The position numbers and the translations under genes were made by a program. Shown here piece after piece: positions 45,879 to 55,172 of a DNA stretch of 64,000 nucleotides (position 1 is the stretch's first letter; the number at the start of each line of letters is the position of its first letter). Source of the stretch: Prosopocoilus inquinatus (Eukaryota > Arthropoda > Insecta > Coleoptera > Lucanidae); NCBI GenBank assembly GCA_036172665.1, contig CM069877.1:20485001-20549000 (forward strand), read 5' to 3'. Under the pieces are notes generated by a model that saw only the letters and a program-made list of their open reading frames with translations, was not told where the DNA came from and did not search any database.

Positions 45879-46229
45879 CAGTAGGGATACCGATAGCCGA
45901 TAAGTTTACTACCCGGGTACCCGTTACTGATACCCCGTTACCGGATAAGTACCCGATATCCGACAACTACTTGGCTATCCGATAAGTATCAACTAACAAT
46001 TTAAAAAATCAGTATAGAATTATCTGAAGTAATTGATGCTCATTCGAGTAAAATGTTAATGTAGGTCACATCAGGCAAAATGAAATGAAGACTACTTGGT
46101 TGTTCGGCAGTTTCGGAATATCAAGTAACGTAATTATCGGGTATCGGGTATCGGGTAACGGGTATTCAAAAGTAGAAATAAGTTCCATCTAAATAAACGG
46201 GTACCCAGGTACCCGTTGTCATTCCTACT
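45879..46229. repeat. ~350-bp element rich in gtacccg/cgggtaac words
   Basis: Left end cagtagggataccgatagcc, right end ...gtacccgttgtcattcctact, imperfectly inverted. The interior has repeated ccggataagtacccgatatc and tcgggtatcgggtatcgggt motifs. The ends CAGTAGG resemble hAT-type termini, but no 8-bp target duplication could be confirmed. Confidence 0.5.
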
Positions 46230-48660
46230 TTATAGTCAACATAATTACATTGATATACAACTGTCAGACACACGAAACACGAAACAAATTACTGAGGTTA
46301 TGTACGAATGTTTACATCTAAAAATTATTATTTTCTCAATAACTCGTCGAATATCAGAATTGGAGCCTACAAACTGTATATCATTGAAAAGCTTGTCAAA
46401 AAGCTATGGAATGGTGTGAAAATATACAAGGTGTTCTATTTGAAAAAATTGAGTTTTTGTTATTTATAGTTATTCATATTCAAAAAGTCGTAGCAAGCCT
46501 TGGAACATCCCTTCACGACTTGGCTTGATCTCGAATGATTGGCCACAGCCCTGGCATTGACTGAAAAAAATCGATTGCGTTATCTTTGGTGGTTTAGGAG
46601 TTACGAATTTTTGAATAGAACCTTGCAACCGGGAATTTTCAATAAAAAATTGACTCATCCGAAAGTATGATTCATACGTAAAAATAAATAAATTTAACGC
46701 AGAATTTAGTGTAGAATCCAAAAATGAAGTCAAAATTGGGTGTTTCAATTAAAAAAAAAAACGTAACTTTAATATTTGTATACTTGGACACCTGTATACA
46801 AACGAAAATAATTTTAGAATGTGCAATGGAAGCGCTTCTACTATACAAAAAAAATTTGAGTCGATACCTGGAATGGCAAGAAAGTTATGGTACTTTTATG
46901 CAGCTCTGGGACACCTGTATTTATTCTAAGTAAAACTCGAACCTCTTTATTTCATTAATTCAATTAATATTTACTTTACTTACCACAATATAAAATACCT
47001 CATCTTATCTTTCTCTACAGTATTTTTAATTATTTTATAAGATAGTATTACTTACCTATAATTTCTACTTCCTTAGAAATTTATAGTTATTTTTTGTACA
47101 GGTTTTTGAAGCTCGGTAATAATCTAATAAACTTGCCCTCTTATGTACAATTCCTTCAGGATAGTGATTTAAAATGTAATAAGTATTAACGGGCAAGAAA
47201 ATGCTTCAAGTTTTACTTACCGTTACAATTTACTTATAGTGTATCTGCATTGCAATTACTGCTAACCTGCATACAGTAATGCAAGAGCGTAAACAGCTCC
47301 CGTACACAACCATCCACATAACAAGTAGTGTGCACGTTAATATTCACTTCTGAGCACAGTTTTCTATTAAAAATGTTTCTGCTTTGTGTCATTTGAAGAG
47401 CGTTTCTTCAAGCGTTTCTAAAATTTATATTTCCCAAGAAATTATAATATTACGCAATAATTTTCCTCAAGTACATAAATTTTTTACAGTGTATCCAGCT
47501 ACGTGGAATGAATCGTTTAGCCTAATTCACGCGCCCAGAAACTTTAATGTAGGCTGCCCGTGCATTTACTTTATTTACTGTGTTGCCTAGCCTTTCGTAA
47601 GATTGAAATGAAAGTATTTCATAAAATAAATAGCATTTTTTTAATTAAAGAAAACTGATTTTTCTGTGGAAAACTCTTCAATTTTCTTTTTCATTCTGCC
47701 TGGAATTTTAAGTGACGTTTCTTCAGGTTATGACCGGCAACGTCTAATTTCCTGAAGCAACTTGACGTTTATTAAAAAGAAGTGTAAATGATACAAGAAA
47801 AATGTTTGTTTGCGTTTGTAGATGACTGGAGTGATTCATTCTTTCAAATCAAATCAAAACTTTGCTTTCAAAAAAAAAAAATTCCGTGAGTCGCTTGTCG
47901 ATATTAGTAACAGAAATTATTGTCACAAAATAGATACGGAGGGTGTGTGTAAGAGAGAAATATAACAGCAGGAAAGAGGGAAAATGAAAAAGAATAGAAA
48001 GCGTTCCTTCCTTCTGAAACTTCTTACATCTATAATTACCTTCACCTAAAAACAGTTGCTTAATAAGTTCTAAAAATAACAGGCAAGAGTGACGAGTGTT
48101 ACGGTTTGAAAAACCGATTTTCACGGGTCACCTGTATATACGCAAATTATCCCGGAGAAGTGCAAAACCCGGTTTATCTCTCCTGTATTCGTTATCTATA
48201 TTTTCGTTTCGCATTCAAATAGTCGTCATTCTATGTATTCATTTTGTTGTGGTTAAACATTGTGGCGGCTAGTGGCTAATGATCCAATTTAGGCGACACA
48301 GTGAAGAAGAAATAATTAAAGGTACAATCGCGAGCCATAATTTTTGGTCGTTATTGGTTGTCAAAACAGGACGTTTAATTCTTTTACTTTGCAGAAATTA
48401 ACGTTTTGATTGACATTGACGACCAAAATTTAATGCTCACGAATGTATATACTTAAGTCTTATAAATTAATTTCTTTTAACAAAATTTCTAGCACTAAAC
48501 CTTTTACTTTCATCTCCATCTCGAAATGAGAACATCTCCATCTCGAAATGAGAACGCTTGTTTTGCCAAAGTTACTCTTACGTCTATTAAGCATGTTAAG
48601 AGCCTACGATTTCACCCCCACTTCCCCGCAAAGATATACGTGGCGCTAGTTTCGTGCGTT
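46230..48660. other. 2.4-kb spacer, nothing recognised
   Basis: Repeat-like words near 46435 (caaggtgttctatttgaaaa) suggest MITE debris. No coding motif. Confidence 0.4.
48511..48554. repeat. Perfect 22-bp tandem duplication
   Basis: catctccatctcgaaatgag followed by aa occurs at 48511-48532 and again at 48533-48554, about 110 bp upstream of the Ty3/gypsy insertion. Confidence 0.9.
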
Positions 48661-48665
48661 CATAT

Positions 48666-48991
48666 TGTGGCGCGCCAACTGACTTAGCGCAAGGCGTCAA
48701 GAAGTCGGTTCGCTGTTATGTGTCATCGGCCGTCACGCGACCGGGGCCTACATCGAACAAACTAGAATCTTCCAGCGTACAGACTTCCAGACGGCAGCAA
48801 ATGATATAAAATGGCCCGGAGTTGACTCACCAGGCAGTCGAATTCGAACAGCGAACGTCGAAGTTAGATTTTAGTGTGAAAATAAATTATTACAAATAAA
48901 TTAGTTTTTAAGCTTTATTAAATTACGGTTAAGTTTTTATCGAGTGTTTTATTCGTTTAAATAAATAAACTCAAACCCTAGAAACGTAACA
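48666..48991 (+). mobile_element. 5' LTR of the Ty3/gypsy element
   Basis: 326 bp, TGTGGCGCGCC ... AACGTAACA. A TATA-like atgatataaaatggc at about 48801-48815 and AT-rich aataaattattacaaataaa at about 48880 suggest promoter and poly(A) signals. Only base 48833 differs from the 3' LTR. Confidence 0.95.
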
Positions 48992-48992
48992 G

Positions 48993-49010
48993 TGGTGTCG
49001 GTGTGCGGGT
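48993..49010 (+). promoter_or_regulatory. Primer binding site candidate
   Basis: TGGTGTCGGTGTGCGGGT begins one base after the 5' LTR with TGG, as expected for pairing to the CCA end of a tRNA. The tRNA identity was not determined; TGGTGTC would fit a tRNA ending GACACCA, such as some leucine tRNAs. Confidence 0.6.
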
Positions 49011-49091
49011 TTGTGCAAATAAATAAACAATTTAAAGTAAATTAAATTTAATCAGATTATTAAATAAGTACAGTATCGGAAAAAAAAAACA

Positions 49092-50726
49092 ATGGCTACG
49101 AGAAAAGTGTTGTTGAAAGACTTAAAAGTGGCCGAATTAAAAACCGAATTGGAAGAACGAGAGTTAGAAACCTGTGGTTTGGAAGGCGCACTTCAACAGC
49201 GTCTCCGATCCGATTTGTTGACAGCTGGCGAAGATCCAGAGACCTTCCTTTTCGAAATTTCGTGTGGTCCCGCCGATTTTAATAAAATCCTGAAAGATGA
49301 ACTTCGAGAACAATCCAGAAATTTAGAGCAAAAGCTTCTAGAACAATCTGGAAATTTCAAGGACGAACTTCGAGAACAATCCAGAAATTTGGACGAGAAG
49401 TTTCAAGAACAGTCTGGAAATTTAGAGAAGAAACTTCTAGAACAATCTGGAAATTTCAAGGACGAACTTCGAGAACAATCTGTAAACTTCAAAGACGAGT
49501 TGCGAACTAAATTAATGGAACAATCCAGAAATTTAGAGGAGAAACTTCTAGAACAAGCTGGAAATTTCGACAAATTACAGAATAAATTGTTGGAACAATC
49601 TAGAGACTTAGACGAGAAATTTCGAGAGCAATCCAGAAATTTCGACGAGAAATTTCTAGAACAAACAAAAGGACTTGAAGATCAACTAGTGGTAAAAATA
49701 TCGGAAGAAACAAGGAACTTGCAAGAAAATGTGGAAGAAATAATATTCCAGCAGGATAATAAAATCAAAAATCTGGAACAAATCATGGCGGGGTTGCGAG
49801 TGTTCGGGGATCAGCCACCAGTAGAAACACTAGAAAATAATGAAACCCGAATTGTGGAAGGACCAACAGAAAATTCGAAATTTAAAGTAAAACCACCAAC
49901 GTTCGATGGAAAGTCTTCTTGGCCCAACTACTTCAAACAGTTCGAAGCGGCAGCAAAGGCGAACAGATGGACGGCCAGCGAAAAAGCCACTTCGTTAATT
50001 GTGGCCTTGAGAGGGGACGCAATCGATGTGCTACAGACGATGCCGCAAGAGGAACAAGAAGACTTCGACAAGCTTGTGAATAGGATGGAAATGCGTTACG
50101 GACAGGCCCATCTGACCGAGGTACACCATGCGCAGTTGAGGAATCGCTGTCAGAAATCCGGAGAAAGTCTTCAGGAATTCGAAGCGGACGTAGCGCGGCT
50201 GGCCCAGTTGGCATATCCCACAGCTCCTGTTGAATTCCTCAAATGTTTGACGGTGCAGACCTTCATAGATGGAATCCGTGACCCAGACAACCAGCAGGCA
50301 TTGAGAATGACCCATCCGAAGACGTCCAAGAACGCATTGGCTTATGCCTTGGAATTTGAAGCGGCGAGACGAGTTTCAAGAGGGCATGTCAAGGTGCGAG
50401 CGGCTACGGACTTCCAAGAGAAAGAATCCGCTAACTCCAAGGTGGGATCTGCTATAAAGGAGCGACCCAGGGAATATACCACCGCCGAGGATGTTCGCCG
50501 CATTGTGGAACAGGTCTTCAAGCAGAAGAAGCCCCTGGTGTGGCCAGGAGGAAGGACATGTTCGCAGGCGATGTCCAAAGCCCAGACAGGACCCAAGGAA
50601 GCCACAGTTAAACTAAGCCGGGTCGGTACAGAGGGGCGAACGTCGACCCGTATTCAAAGGCCCCCAAAGACAAGTAATATCCCTACGGCAGTTAACCAGC
50701 AGTGTCTTCGTGGATGTTACCATTGA
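49092..50726 (+). CDS. Gag-like protein with SAP-like domain and 11-residue coiled-coil repeats
   Basis: 544 codons. Residues about 8-42 (LKDLKVAELKTELEERELET ...) fit a SAP DNA-binding helix-extended-helix. Residues about 70-197 are eleven or so hendecads built on ELREQSRNLDE and KLLEQSGNFKD, encoded by 33-bp repeats, which predict a long coiled coil. Residues about 262-400 (PPTFDGKSSWPNYFKQFEAA, MEMRYGQAHLTEVHHAQL, SGESLQEFEADVARLAQLAY) are the retrotransposon Gag capsid region that forms the particle. The frame has no CCHC zinc knuckle; a knuckle-like stretch sits in the +1 frame at about 50530-50580. The tail from about 50540 on (VWPGGRTCSQAMS...) therefore may be out of the original frame. 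The chosen ATG follows an A-rich leader. Confidence 0.85.
   Translation: MATRKVLLKDLKVAELKTELEERELETCGLEGALQQRLRSDLLTAGEDPETFLFEISCGPADFNKILKDELREQSRNLEQKLLEQSGNFKDELREQSRNLDEKFQEQSGNLEKKLLEQSGNFKDELREQSVNFKDELRTKLMEQSRNLEEKLLEQAGNFDKLQNKLLEQSRDLDEKFREQSRNFDEKFLEQTKGLEDQLVVKISEETRNLQENVEEIIFQQDNKIKNLEQIMAGLRVFGDQPPVETLENNETRIVEGPTENSKFKVKPPTFDGKSSWPNYFKQFEAAAKANRWTASEKATSLIVALRGDAIDVLQTMPQEEQEDFDKLVNRMEMRYGQAHLTEVHHAQLRNRCQKSGESLQEFEADVARLAQLAYPTAPVEFLKCLTVQTFIDGIRDPDNQQALRMTHPKTSKNALAYALEFEAARRVSRGHVKVRAATDFQEKESANSKVGSAIKERPREYTTAEDVRRIVEQVFKQKKPLVWPGGRTCSQAMSKAQTGPKEATVKLSRVGTEGRTSTRIQRPPKTSNIPTAVNQQCLRGCYH
49299..49682 (+). repeat. 33-bp tandem repeats in gag
   Basis: Diverged 33-bp units (for example gaacttcgagaacaatccag with aaatttagac, and aagcttctagaacaatctgg with aaatttcaag) encode the hendecad repeats. 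Two units were lengthened by 3-4 residues (RTKLMEQ, DKLQNKLLEQ). Confidence 0.85.
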
Positions 50727-52701
50727 TGACATTCCTCACACCATGTTGTTGGATACGGGTGCGACGAAGACCATCCTAAGACCCGACGTAATTAAGTCAT
50801 CTGGACGCACCGAGCCGACCAAGTGGAGACTGAAAACTGCAACTGGAACATCAGCAACTGTCCACGGTGAAGTAGAAGTTATCATCACCATTGGTTCAAC
50901 TACAATAAAACACCGTGCACTGGTAGCAGACATAGAGGACGAGGCAATTTTGGGCATGGACGTCATGTGTGCCCACGGGTTTCAATTGGACTTAAAGCGT
51001 GGCGTGATGGCGGTCAATAATGAGGAGTTGGTTCTACATCAACGAGGAGACGTGGCCGCTCGAGTAGTCCTCTCTGAAGACGTTGTATTACCCAGCAGGA
51101 CTGAGGTTATCGTCGACGCAAAACTGAACGGTGTTTTTCAAGATGGGCAGGTCGTTATGGTTGAACCTAATACAGATGATCAGAAGATTGGAAGAGGAGT
51201 CCTCGTTGGGAAAATGTTGTTGACGGCGAAGAAGGAAGTACCTGTCCGCCTGATGAACGTCAATTGTTTCTCCGTTAATATCAAGAAAGGAACCATCTTG
51301 GGAAGCTGCACCATGGTGTCCTCCATCTCCCGCCACCTTGAAGCAAAAGTGCCAGAAGCGAAAGTCCCAAGGAAATTATGGGAAATGGTTATGTCAACAG
51401 CCCAGGAATTGACTCCAGACCAGAAGACAAAAGCGAAGAACCTGATCGGCCGCTATCAAGATGTATTTGAGATAGAAAATGGATCCAAGGGAAGAACTGA
51501 TGTCGTGAAACACAAAATAGAGACTGGAGAAGAAAGACCTATCCGTCAAGCTCCAAGGCGATTACCGTTGGCGAAGCGTGAGGAAGCGGAACGCATTATT
51601 CGCGAGATGGAAAAGGATAATGTAATAGAACCATCAAGCAGCCCGTGGGCGTCACCAGTAGTGCTTGTGAAGAAGAAGGATGGGTCCACCAGGTTCTGTG
51701 TAGACTACCGGTTACTCAATAATGTCACCAAGAAGGACAGCTATCCCCTGCCACGGATTGATGATACCCTGGACACCCTGGCCGGCTCAAAGATCTTCTC
51801 AACTTTGGACTTAAAGAGTGGATATTGGCAAGTGGAGCTGGCGCCCGAAGATCGAGAAAAGACGGCGTTTTCCATTGGTATGGGTCTGTGGCAGTTCACA
51901 GTGATGCCATTCGGATTATGTAATGCCCCAGCGACATTCGAGAGGTTAATGGAGACGGTTCTGAAAGGTCTGTCCTGGACAACGTGCATGGTGTACCTTG
52001 ACGACATAATTGTCGTGGGAAAGACGTTCGACGACCCCCTAAGGAACCTGGAAGGAGTGTTCCAGCGGCTTCGCGGAGCTGGACTAAAGCTTAGCCTCAA
52101 GAAGTGTCACCTGTTCCAGAAGGAAGTGAATTACCTGGGGCACATTGTTAATGGAAATGGAATCGCCGTGGACCCTGTGAAGATTCAGGTGGTGAAAGAC
52201 TGGCCAACTCCCAGAAATAAACACCAAATAAGGAGTTTCCTTGGCCTGTGCACTTACTATCGGCGCTACGTTCCTGGATTTGCAGACATTGCTAAGCCGT
52301 TAACAAAACTCACTGAAGAAGGTCGTCCATTTGAATGGGACCAACAGTGTCAAATTGGCTTTGAACAACTAAAGCAGTACTTGATTAGTGCTCCTATTTT
52401 GAATTATCCTCTCCCGGAAGGCAAATTCGTCGTGGACACAGATGCTAGCAACGTTGGGATTGGTGGCGTACTCTCCCAGATACAAGAGGGGCAAGAGAAG
52501 GTGATCGGCTACTTCAGTAAAGTCCTATCAAAGCCGGAACGAAACTATTGCGTCACAAGAAGGGAATTGCTAGCCGTCGTAAAAACGATAGAACACTTCT
52601 ACAAGTACTTGTATGGTAGACGCTTCCTGCTGAGGACCGACCACGCCACTCTAAAATGGCTTCTCCGTTTCAAGAACCCAGAAGGGCAAGTTGCACGATG
52701 A
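50617..52701 (+). CDS. Pol, first part: protease, reverse transcriptase, RNase H (ends at an in-frame TGA)
   Basis: The frame is open from 50617, directly after TAA at 50614-50616; the first ATG is at 50710. It overlaps the gag frame by 110 nt and is in the +1 frame relative to gag, as in Ty3. Numbering from the ATG at 50710: protease LLDTGATKT (DTGA at residues 15-18); RT with DYRLLNNVTKKDSYPLPRID, LDLKSGYWQVEL, MPFGLCNAPATFERLM and catalytic YLDDIIVV at about 429; RNase H with VVDTDASNVGIGG at about 574, TRRELLAVVK and RTDHATLKWL. The products would cut the polyprotein and copy the RNA into DNA. Translation stops at TGA 52699-52701, where gypsy-type Pol normally has tryptophan, and continues in the same frame into integrase. 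Confidence 0.93.
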   Translation, partial: AGSVQRGERRPVFKGPQRQVISLRQLTSSVFVDVTIDDIPHTMLLDTGATKTILRPDVIKSSGRTEPTKWRLKTATGTSATVHGEVEVIITIGSTTIKHRALVADIEDEAILGMDVMCAHGFQLDLKRGVMAVNNEELVLHQRGDVAARVVLSEDVVLPSRTEVIVDAKLNGVFQDGQVVMVEPNTDDQKIGRGVLVGKMLLTAKKEVPVRLMNVNCFSVNIKKGTILGSCTMVSSISRHLEAKVPEAKVPRKLWEMVMSTAQELTPDQKTKAKNLIGRYQDVFEIENGSKGRTDVVKHKIETGEERPIRQAPRRLPLAKREEAERIIREMEKDNVIEPSSSPWASPVVLVKKKDGSTRFCVDYRLLNNVTKKDSYPLPRIDDTLDTLAGSKIFSTLDLKSGYWQVELAPEDREKTAFSIGMGLWQFTVMPFGLCNAPATFERLMETVLKGLSWTTCMVYLDDIIVVGKTFDDPLRNLEGVFQRLRGAGLKLSLKKCHLFQKEVNYLGHIVNGNGIAVDPVKIQVVKDWPTPRNKHQIRSFLGLCTYYRRYVPGFADIAKPLTKLTEEGRPFEWDQQCQIGFEQLKQYLISAPILNYPLPEGKFVVDTDASNVGIGGVLSQIQEGQEKVIGYFSKVLSKPERNYCVTRRELLAVVKTIEHFYKYLYGRRFLLRTDHATLKWLLRFKNPEGQVAR

Positions 52702-54990
52702 ATCGAACGACTTCAGGAGTACGATTTTGAAATTCAGCATCGGGCAGGAACTAGCCATCGAAATGCCGATGCTCTGTCGAGAAGACCCTGTGCCGAAGAC
52801 TGTAAGCACTGTAGTCGTTTGGACGAGAAAGTAGCCACGACTGCGAGGACAGCCATTGTTGATGACAAATGGCAAGGCGAAGAACTGCGAAGAGACCAGG
52901 AGAACGACCCGGATTTGAAATTAGTGCTAGAATGGAAAAGCAGGGACGCGAGGCCTACCTGGGAAGAGGTAGCACCATGTGCACCGTCCGTAAAATCATA
53001 CTGGGCGCAGTGGGACTCCATAGTGTTGGATCGTGGTCTTCTGAGACGAAGCATAGAGAATCAGGAAGGCATGGAACAGAAGACACAGTTACTGATCCTC
53101 AAGAATAGGGTGCCAGAAGTTCTGAGGGAACTTCACGATGGAACTTCCGGAGGGCATCTGGGAGTTAAGAAGACTATGGAGAAGGTGCGCGAAAGATTTT
53201 ACTGGGTGAACTGCAAGGAAGACGTGAAGGATTGGTGCAGAAAGTGTACAGTCTGCGCAGCCAGTAACGGTCCCCACAGGCGGGGTAAGGCTCCCATGAG
53301 ACAGTACAACGTTGGAAGTCCTTTTGAGAGAGTTGCCATCGATGTAGCCGGCCCGTTTCCAGAAACGAATGGTGGAAACAAGTACATCGTCGTGGTAATG
53401 GACTACTTTAGTAAGTGGGTTGAAGCTTACGCCCTACCTAACCAAGAGGCGGTCACTATTGCGGAAGTCCTTGTCAGGGAATGGATCAGTCGGTATGGTG
53501 CACCTATGGAACTGCATTCAGACCAAGGAAGGAACTTTGAATCGGCCTTGTTCAAGAACGTGTGTACTCTGCTCGGCGTACGAAAAACTAGAACAACTGC
53601 ACTCCACCCACAGTCGGACGGAATGGTGGAAAGGTTCAATAGAACCATCAACCGACATTTGTCCAAGGTCGTTTCCAATCATCAGAGGGACTGGGACACG
53701 TACATCCCCCTGTTTCTAATGGCATACCGCTCATCTGTTCATGAGACAACAGGGGAGACGCCCGCGAAAGTGGTATTCGGGCGAGAGCCGAGACTGCCCT
53801 GTGACCTGAAGTTTGGTGTGAAGCCTGGCGAAGTCTCTGCCGACGAAGATTACGTGAGGAAATTACGCAGGAAAATGGATGATATCCACAACCAAGTGCG
53901 TCACAATATACAGACGGCCAGCGATCGGATGAAGGAGCACTATGACATCATCGCTCAACACGGGGGATACCAACCTGGAACACTGGTCTGGCTTTATAAC
54001 CCCCAAAGACGTCGAGGCCTCTCCCCAAAATTACAGACCTCTTGGGAAGGTCCTTACAAAGTGATGAAACGGATCAACGACGTCGTTTACCGCATCAAGA
54101 AGGTCCCCCATGGCAAACCCAAAGTAATCCACTTCAACCGGATAGCCCCTTACCATGGAGAAGCAGATGAAGGGACAGTACAAAGGGCGCAAGTTTCCGA
54201 AGTGAACTTCGAAACCTTCATGTCTCATCACGCCAAAGGAAGCAAGGCACGGTTTGGAGTGACCACGGAGAAGCAACAAGATCTCTTTAAAGTGCCACTG
54301 GAGTACAGTCTGGCCCACTGCGTAGCAGAAGACCTGAAAATGTCCAAAGGAATCGCTCAGGTGTTTAGGAAGAAATTTGGCCAAATCGAGGAGCTACGAA
54401 GACAGGATCCCGTGGTAGGCAAGAGCTTGCAGATCATTGATTCGACGGCAGATCGAAGGCGCCACGTGCATTATTTAGTCACTAAGAAGACATCAAGCGG
54501 TAAACCTGACTATGTGACTATGTGGAGAGCCCTATATAGCCTGAGGAGACAGCTAATAGAGAACCATCAGATGAAGTTAGCCATCCCCAAATTGGGCTGC
54601 GGATTGGACGGACTAGACTGGAGAGTAATCCGAAGCATGCTGGAAGTCATCTTCCACAGAACGGGAATTGAAGTCCTAGTCTGCAGCCACCACCCACAGG
54701 CAACAGTCAGCAACAGCAAAACCGTAGACTGTTACTTCTTCCAGACGGGAAGTTGCAAGAATGGGCCAGCATGTAGATTCCGACACCCTCCTTCAAGACT
54801 ATCACCAGGAACATTTCGAGACGAAACGTTTTTAAGAAGGGGGCAGTGTGGCGCGCCAACTGACTTAGCGCAAGGCGTCAAGAAGTCGGTTCGCTGTTAT
54901 GTGTCATCGGCCGTCACGCGACCGGGGCCTACATCGAACAAACTAGAATCTTCCAGCGTACAGACTTCCAGACGGCAGCAAATGATATAA
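52702..54990 (+). CDS. Pol, second part: integrase, TARG1-like macrodomain, CCCH zinc finger
   Basis: Same frame as the upstream part. It starts with the tether IERLQEYDFEIQHRAGTSH and NADALSRRP; the first ATG is at 52819 (numbering below). Integrase: HHCC region with LHDGTSGGHLGVKKT and CRKCTVC; D175 (IDVAGPFPE), D235 (HSDQGRNFES) and E271 (VERFNRT), giving D-x35-E; GPY motif in TSWEGPYKVM at about 409. After it, residues about 488-624 form a macrodomain: LAHCVAEDLKMSKGIAQVF, FRKKFG, HYLVTKKTSSGKPDY (Lys556 or 557) and IPKLGCGLDGLDW (Asp597). Then C638-x7-C646-x5-C652-x3-H656, a CCCH finger. The final 48 codons run into the 3' LTR. The macrodomain is not part of a standard Ty3/gypsy Pol. Confidence 0.92.
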   Translation: MERLQEYDFEIQHRAGTSHRNADALSRRPCAEDCKHCSRLDEKVATTARTAIVDDKWQGEELRRDQENDPDLKLVLEWKSRDARPTWEEVAPCAPSVKSYWAQWDSIVLDRGLLRRSIENQEGMEQKTQLLILKNRVPEVLRELHDGTSGGHLGVKKTMEKVRERFYWVNCKEDVKDWCRKCTVCAASNGPHRRGKAPMRQYNVGSPFERVAIDVAGPFPETNGGNKYIVVVMDYFSKWVEAYALPNQEAVTIAEVLVREWISRYGAPMELHSDQGRNFESALFKNVCTLLGVRKTRTTALHPQSDGMVERFNRTINRHLSKVVSNHQRDWDTYIPLFLMAYRSSVHETTGETPAKVVFGREPRLPCDLKFGVKPGEVSADEDYVRKLRRKMDDIHNQVRHNIQTASDRMKEHYDIIAQHGGYQPGTLVWLYNPQRRRGLSPKLQTSWEGPYKVMKRINDVVYRIKKVPHGKPKVIHFNRIAPYHGEADEGTVQRAQVSEVNFETFMSHHAKGSKARFGVTTEKQQDLFKVPLEYSLAHCVAEDLKMSKGIAQVFRKKFGQIEELRRQDPVVGKSLQIIDSTADRRRHVHYLVTKKTSSGKPDYVTMWRALYSLRRQLIENHQMKLAIPKLGCGLDGLDWRVIRSMLEVIFHRTGIEVLVCSHHPQATVSNSKTVDCYFFQTGSCKNGPACRFRHPPSRLSPGTFRDETFLRRGQCGAPTDLAQGVKKSVRCYVSSAVTRPGPTSNKLESSSVQTSRRQQMI
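54280..54690 (+). other. Domain: OARD1/TARG1-like macrodomain in Pol
   Basis: Family knowledge: macrodomains of the TARG1 (OARD1) type bind ADP-ribose and remove mono-ADP-ribose from acidic residues or deacylate O-acetyl-ADP-ribose, using a lysine and an aspartate. Here the ADP-ribose loop region AEDLKMSKGIAQVFRKKFG, the lysine block YLVTKK and the aspartate block GCGLDGLDW are all intact and in the expected order and spacing. The rest is inference: the protein could reverse host ADP-ribosylation or bind an ADP-ribose compound during replication. Confidence 0.85.
54730..54786 (+). other. Domain: CCCH zinc finger after the macrodomain
   Basis: CYFFQTGSCKNGPACRFRH has C-x7-C-x5-C-x3-H spacing, the pattern of RNA-binding CCCH fingers. 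The KNGPACRFRHP segment is very close to the usual signature. It may replace the missing Gag zinc knuckle as nucleic acid binder, but this is inference. Confidence 0.85.
54834..54846 (+). promoter_or_regulatory. Polypurine tract
   Basis: aagaagggggcag directly precedes the 3' LTR and would prime plus-strand DNA synthesis. Confidence 0.8.
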
Positions 54991-55172
54991 AATGGCCCGG
55001 AGTTGACTCACCAAGCAGTCGAATTCGAACAGCGAACGTCGAAGTTAGATTTTAGTGTGAAAATAAATTATTACAAATAAATTAGTTTTTAAGCTTTATT
55101 AAATTACGGTTAAGTTTTTATCGAGTGTTTTATTCGTTTAAATAAATAAACTCAAACCCTAGAAACGTAACA
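54847..55172 (+). mobile_element. 3' LTR of the Ty3/gypsy element
   Basis: 326 bp, identical to the 5' LTR except A at 55014. The pol reading frame extends 144 nt into it. Confidence 0.95.

Noticed and set aside
45879..46229. Definite hAT element
   Set aside because: The ends look hAT-like, but an 8-bp duplication is not visible and the inverted ends are weak.
50606..50616. GTTAAAC before TAA as a -1 frameshift signal
   Set aside because: A -1 shift there would move from the pol frame to the gag frame, which does not lead into pol, so it cannot explain Pol synthesis.
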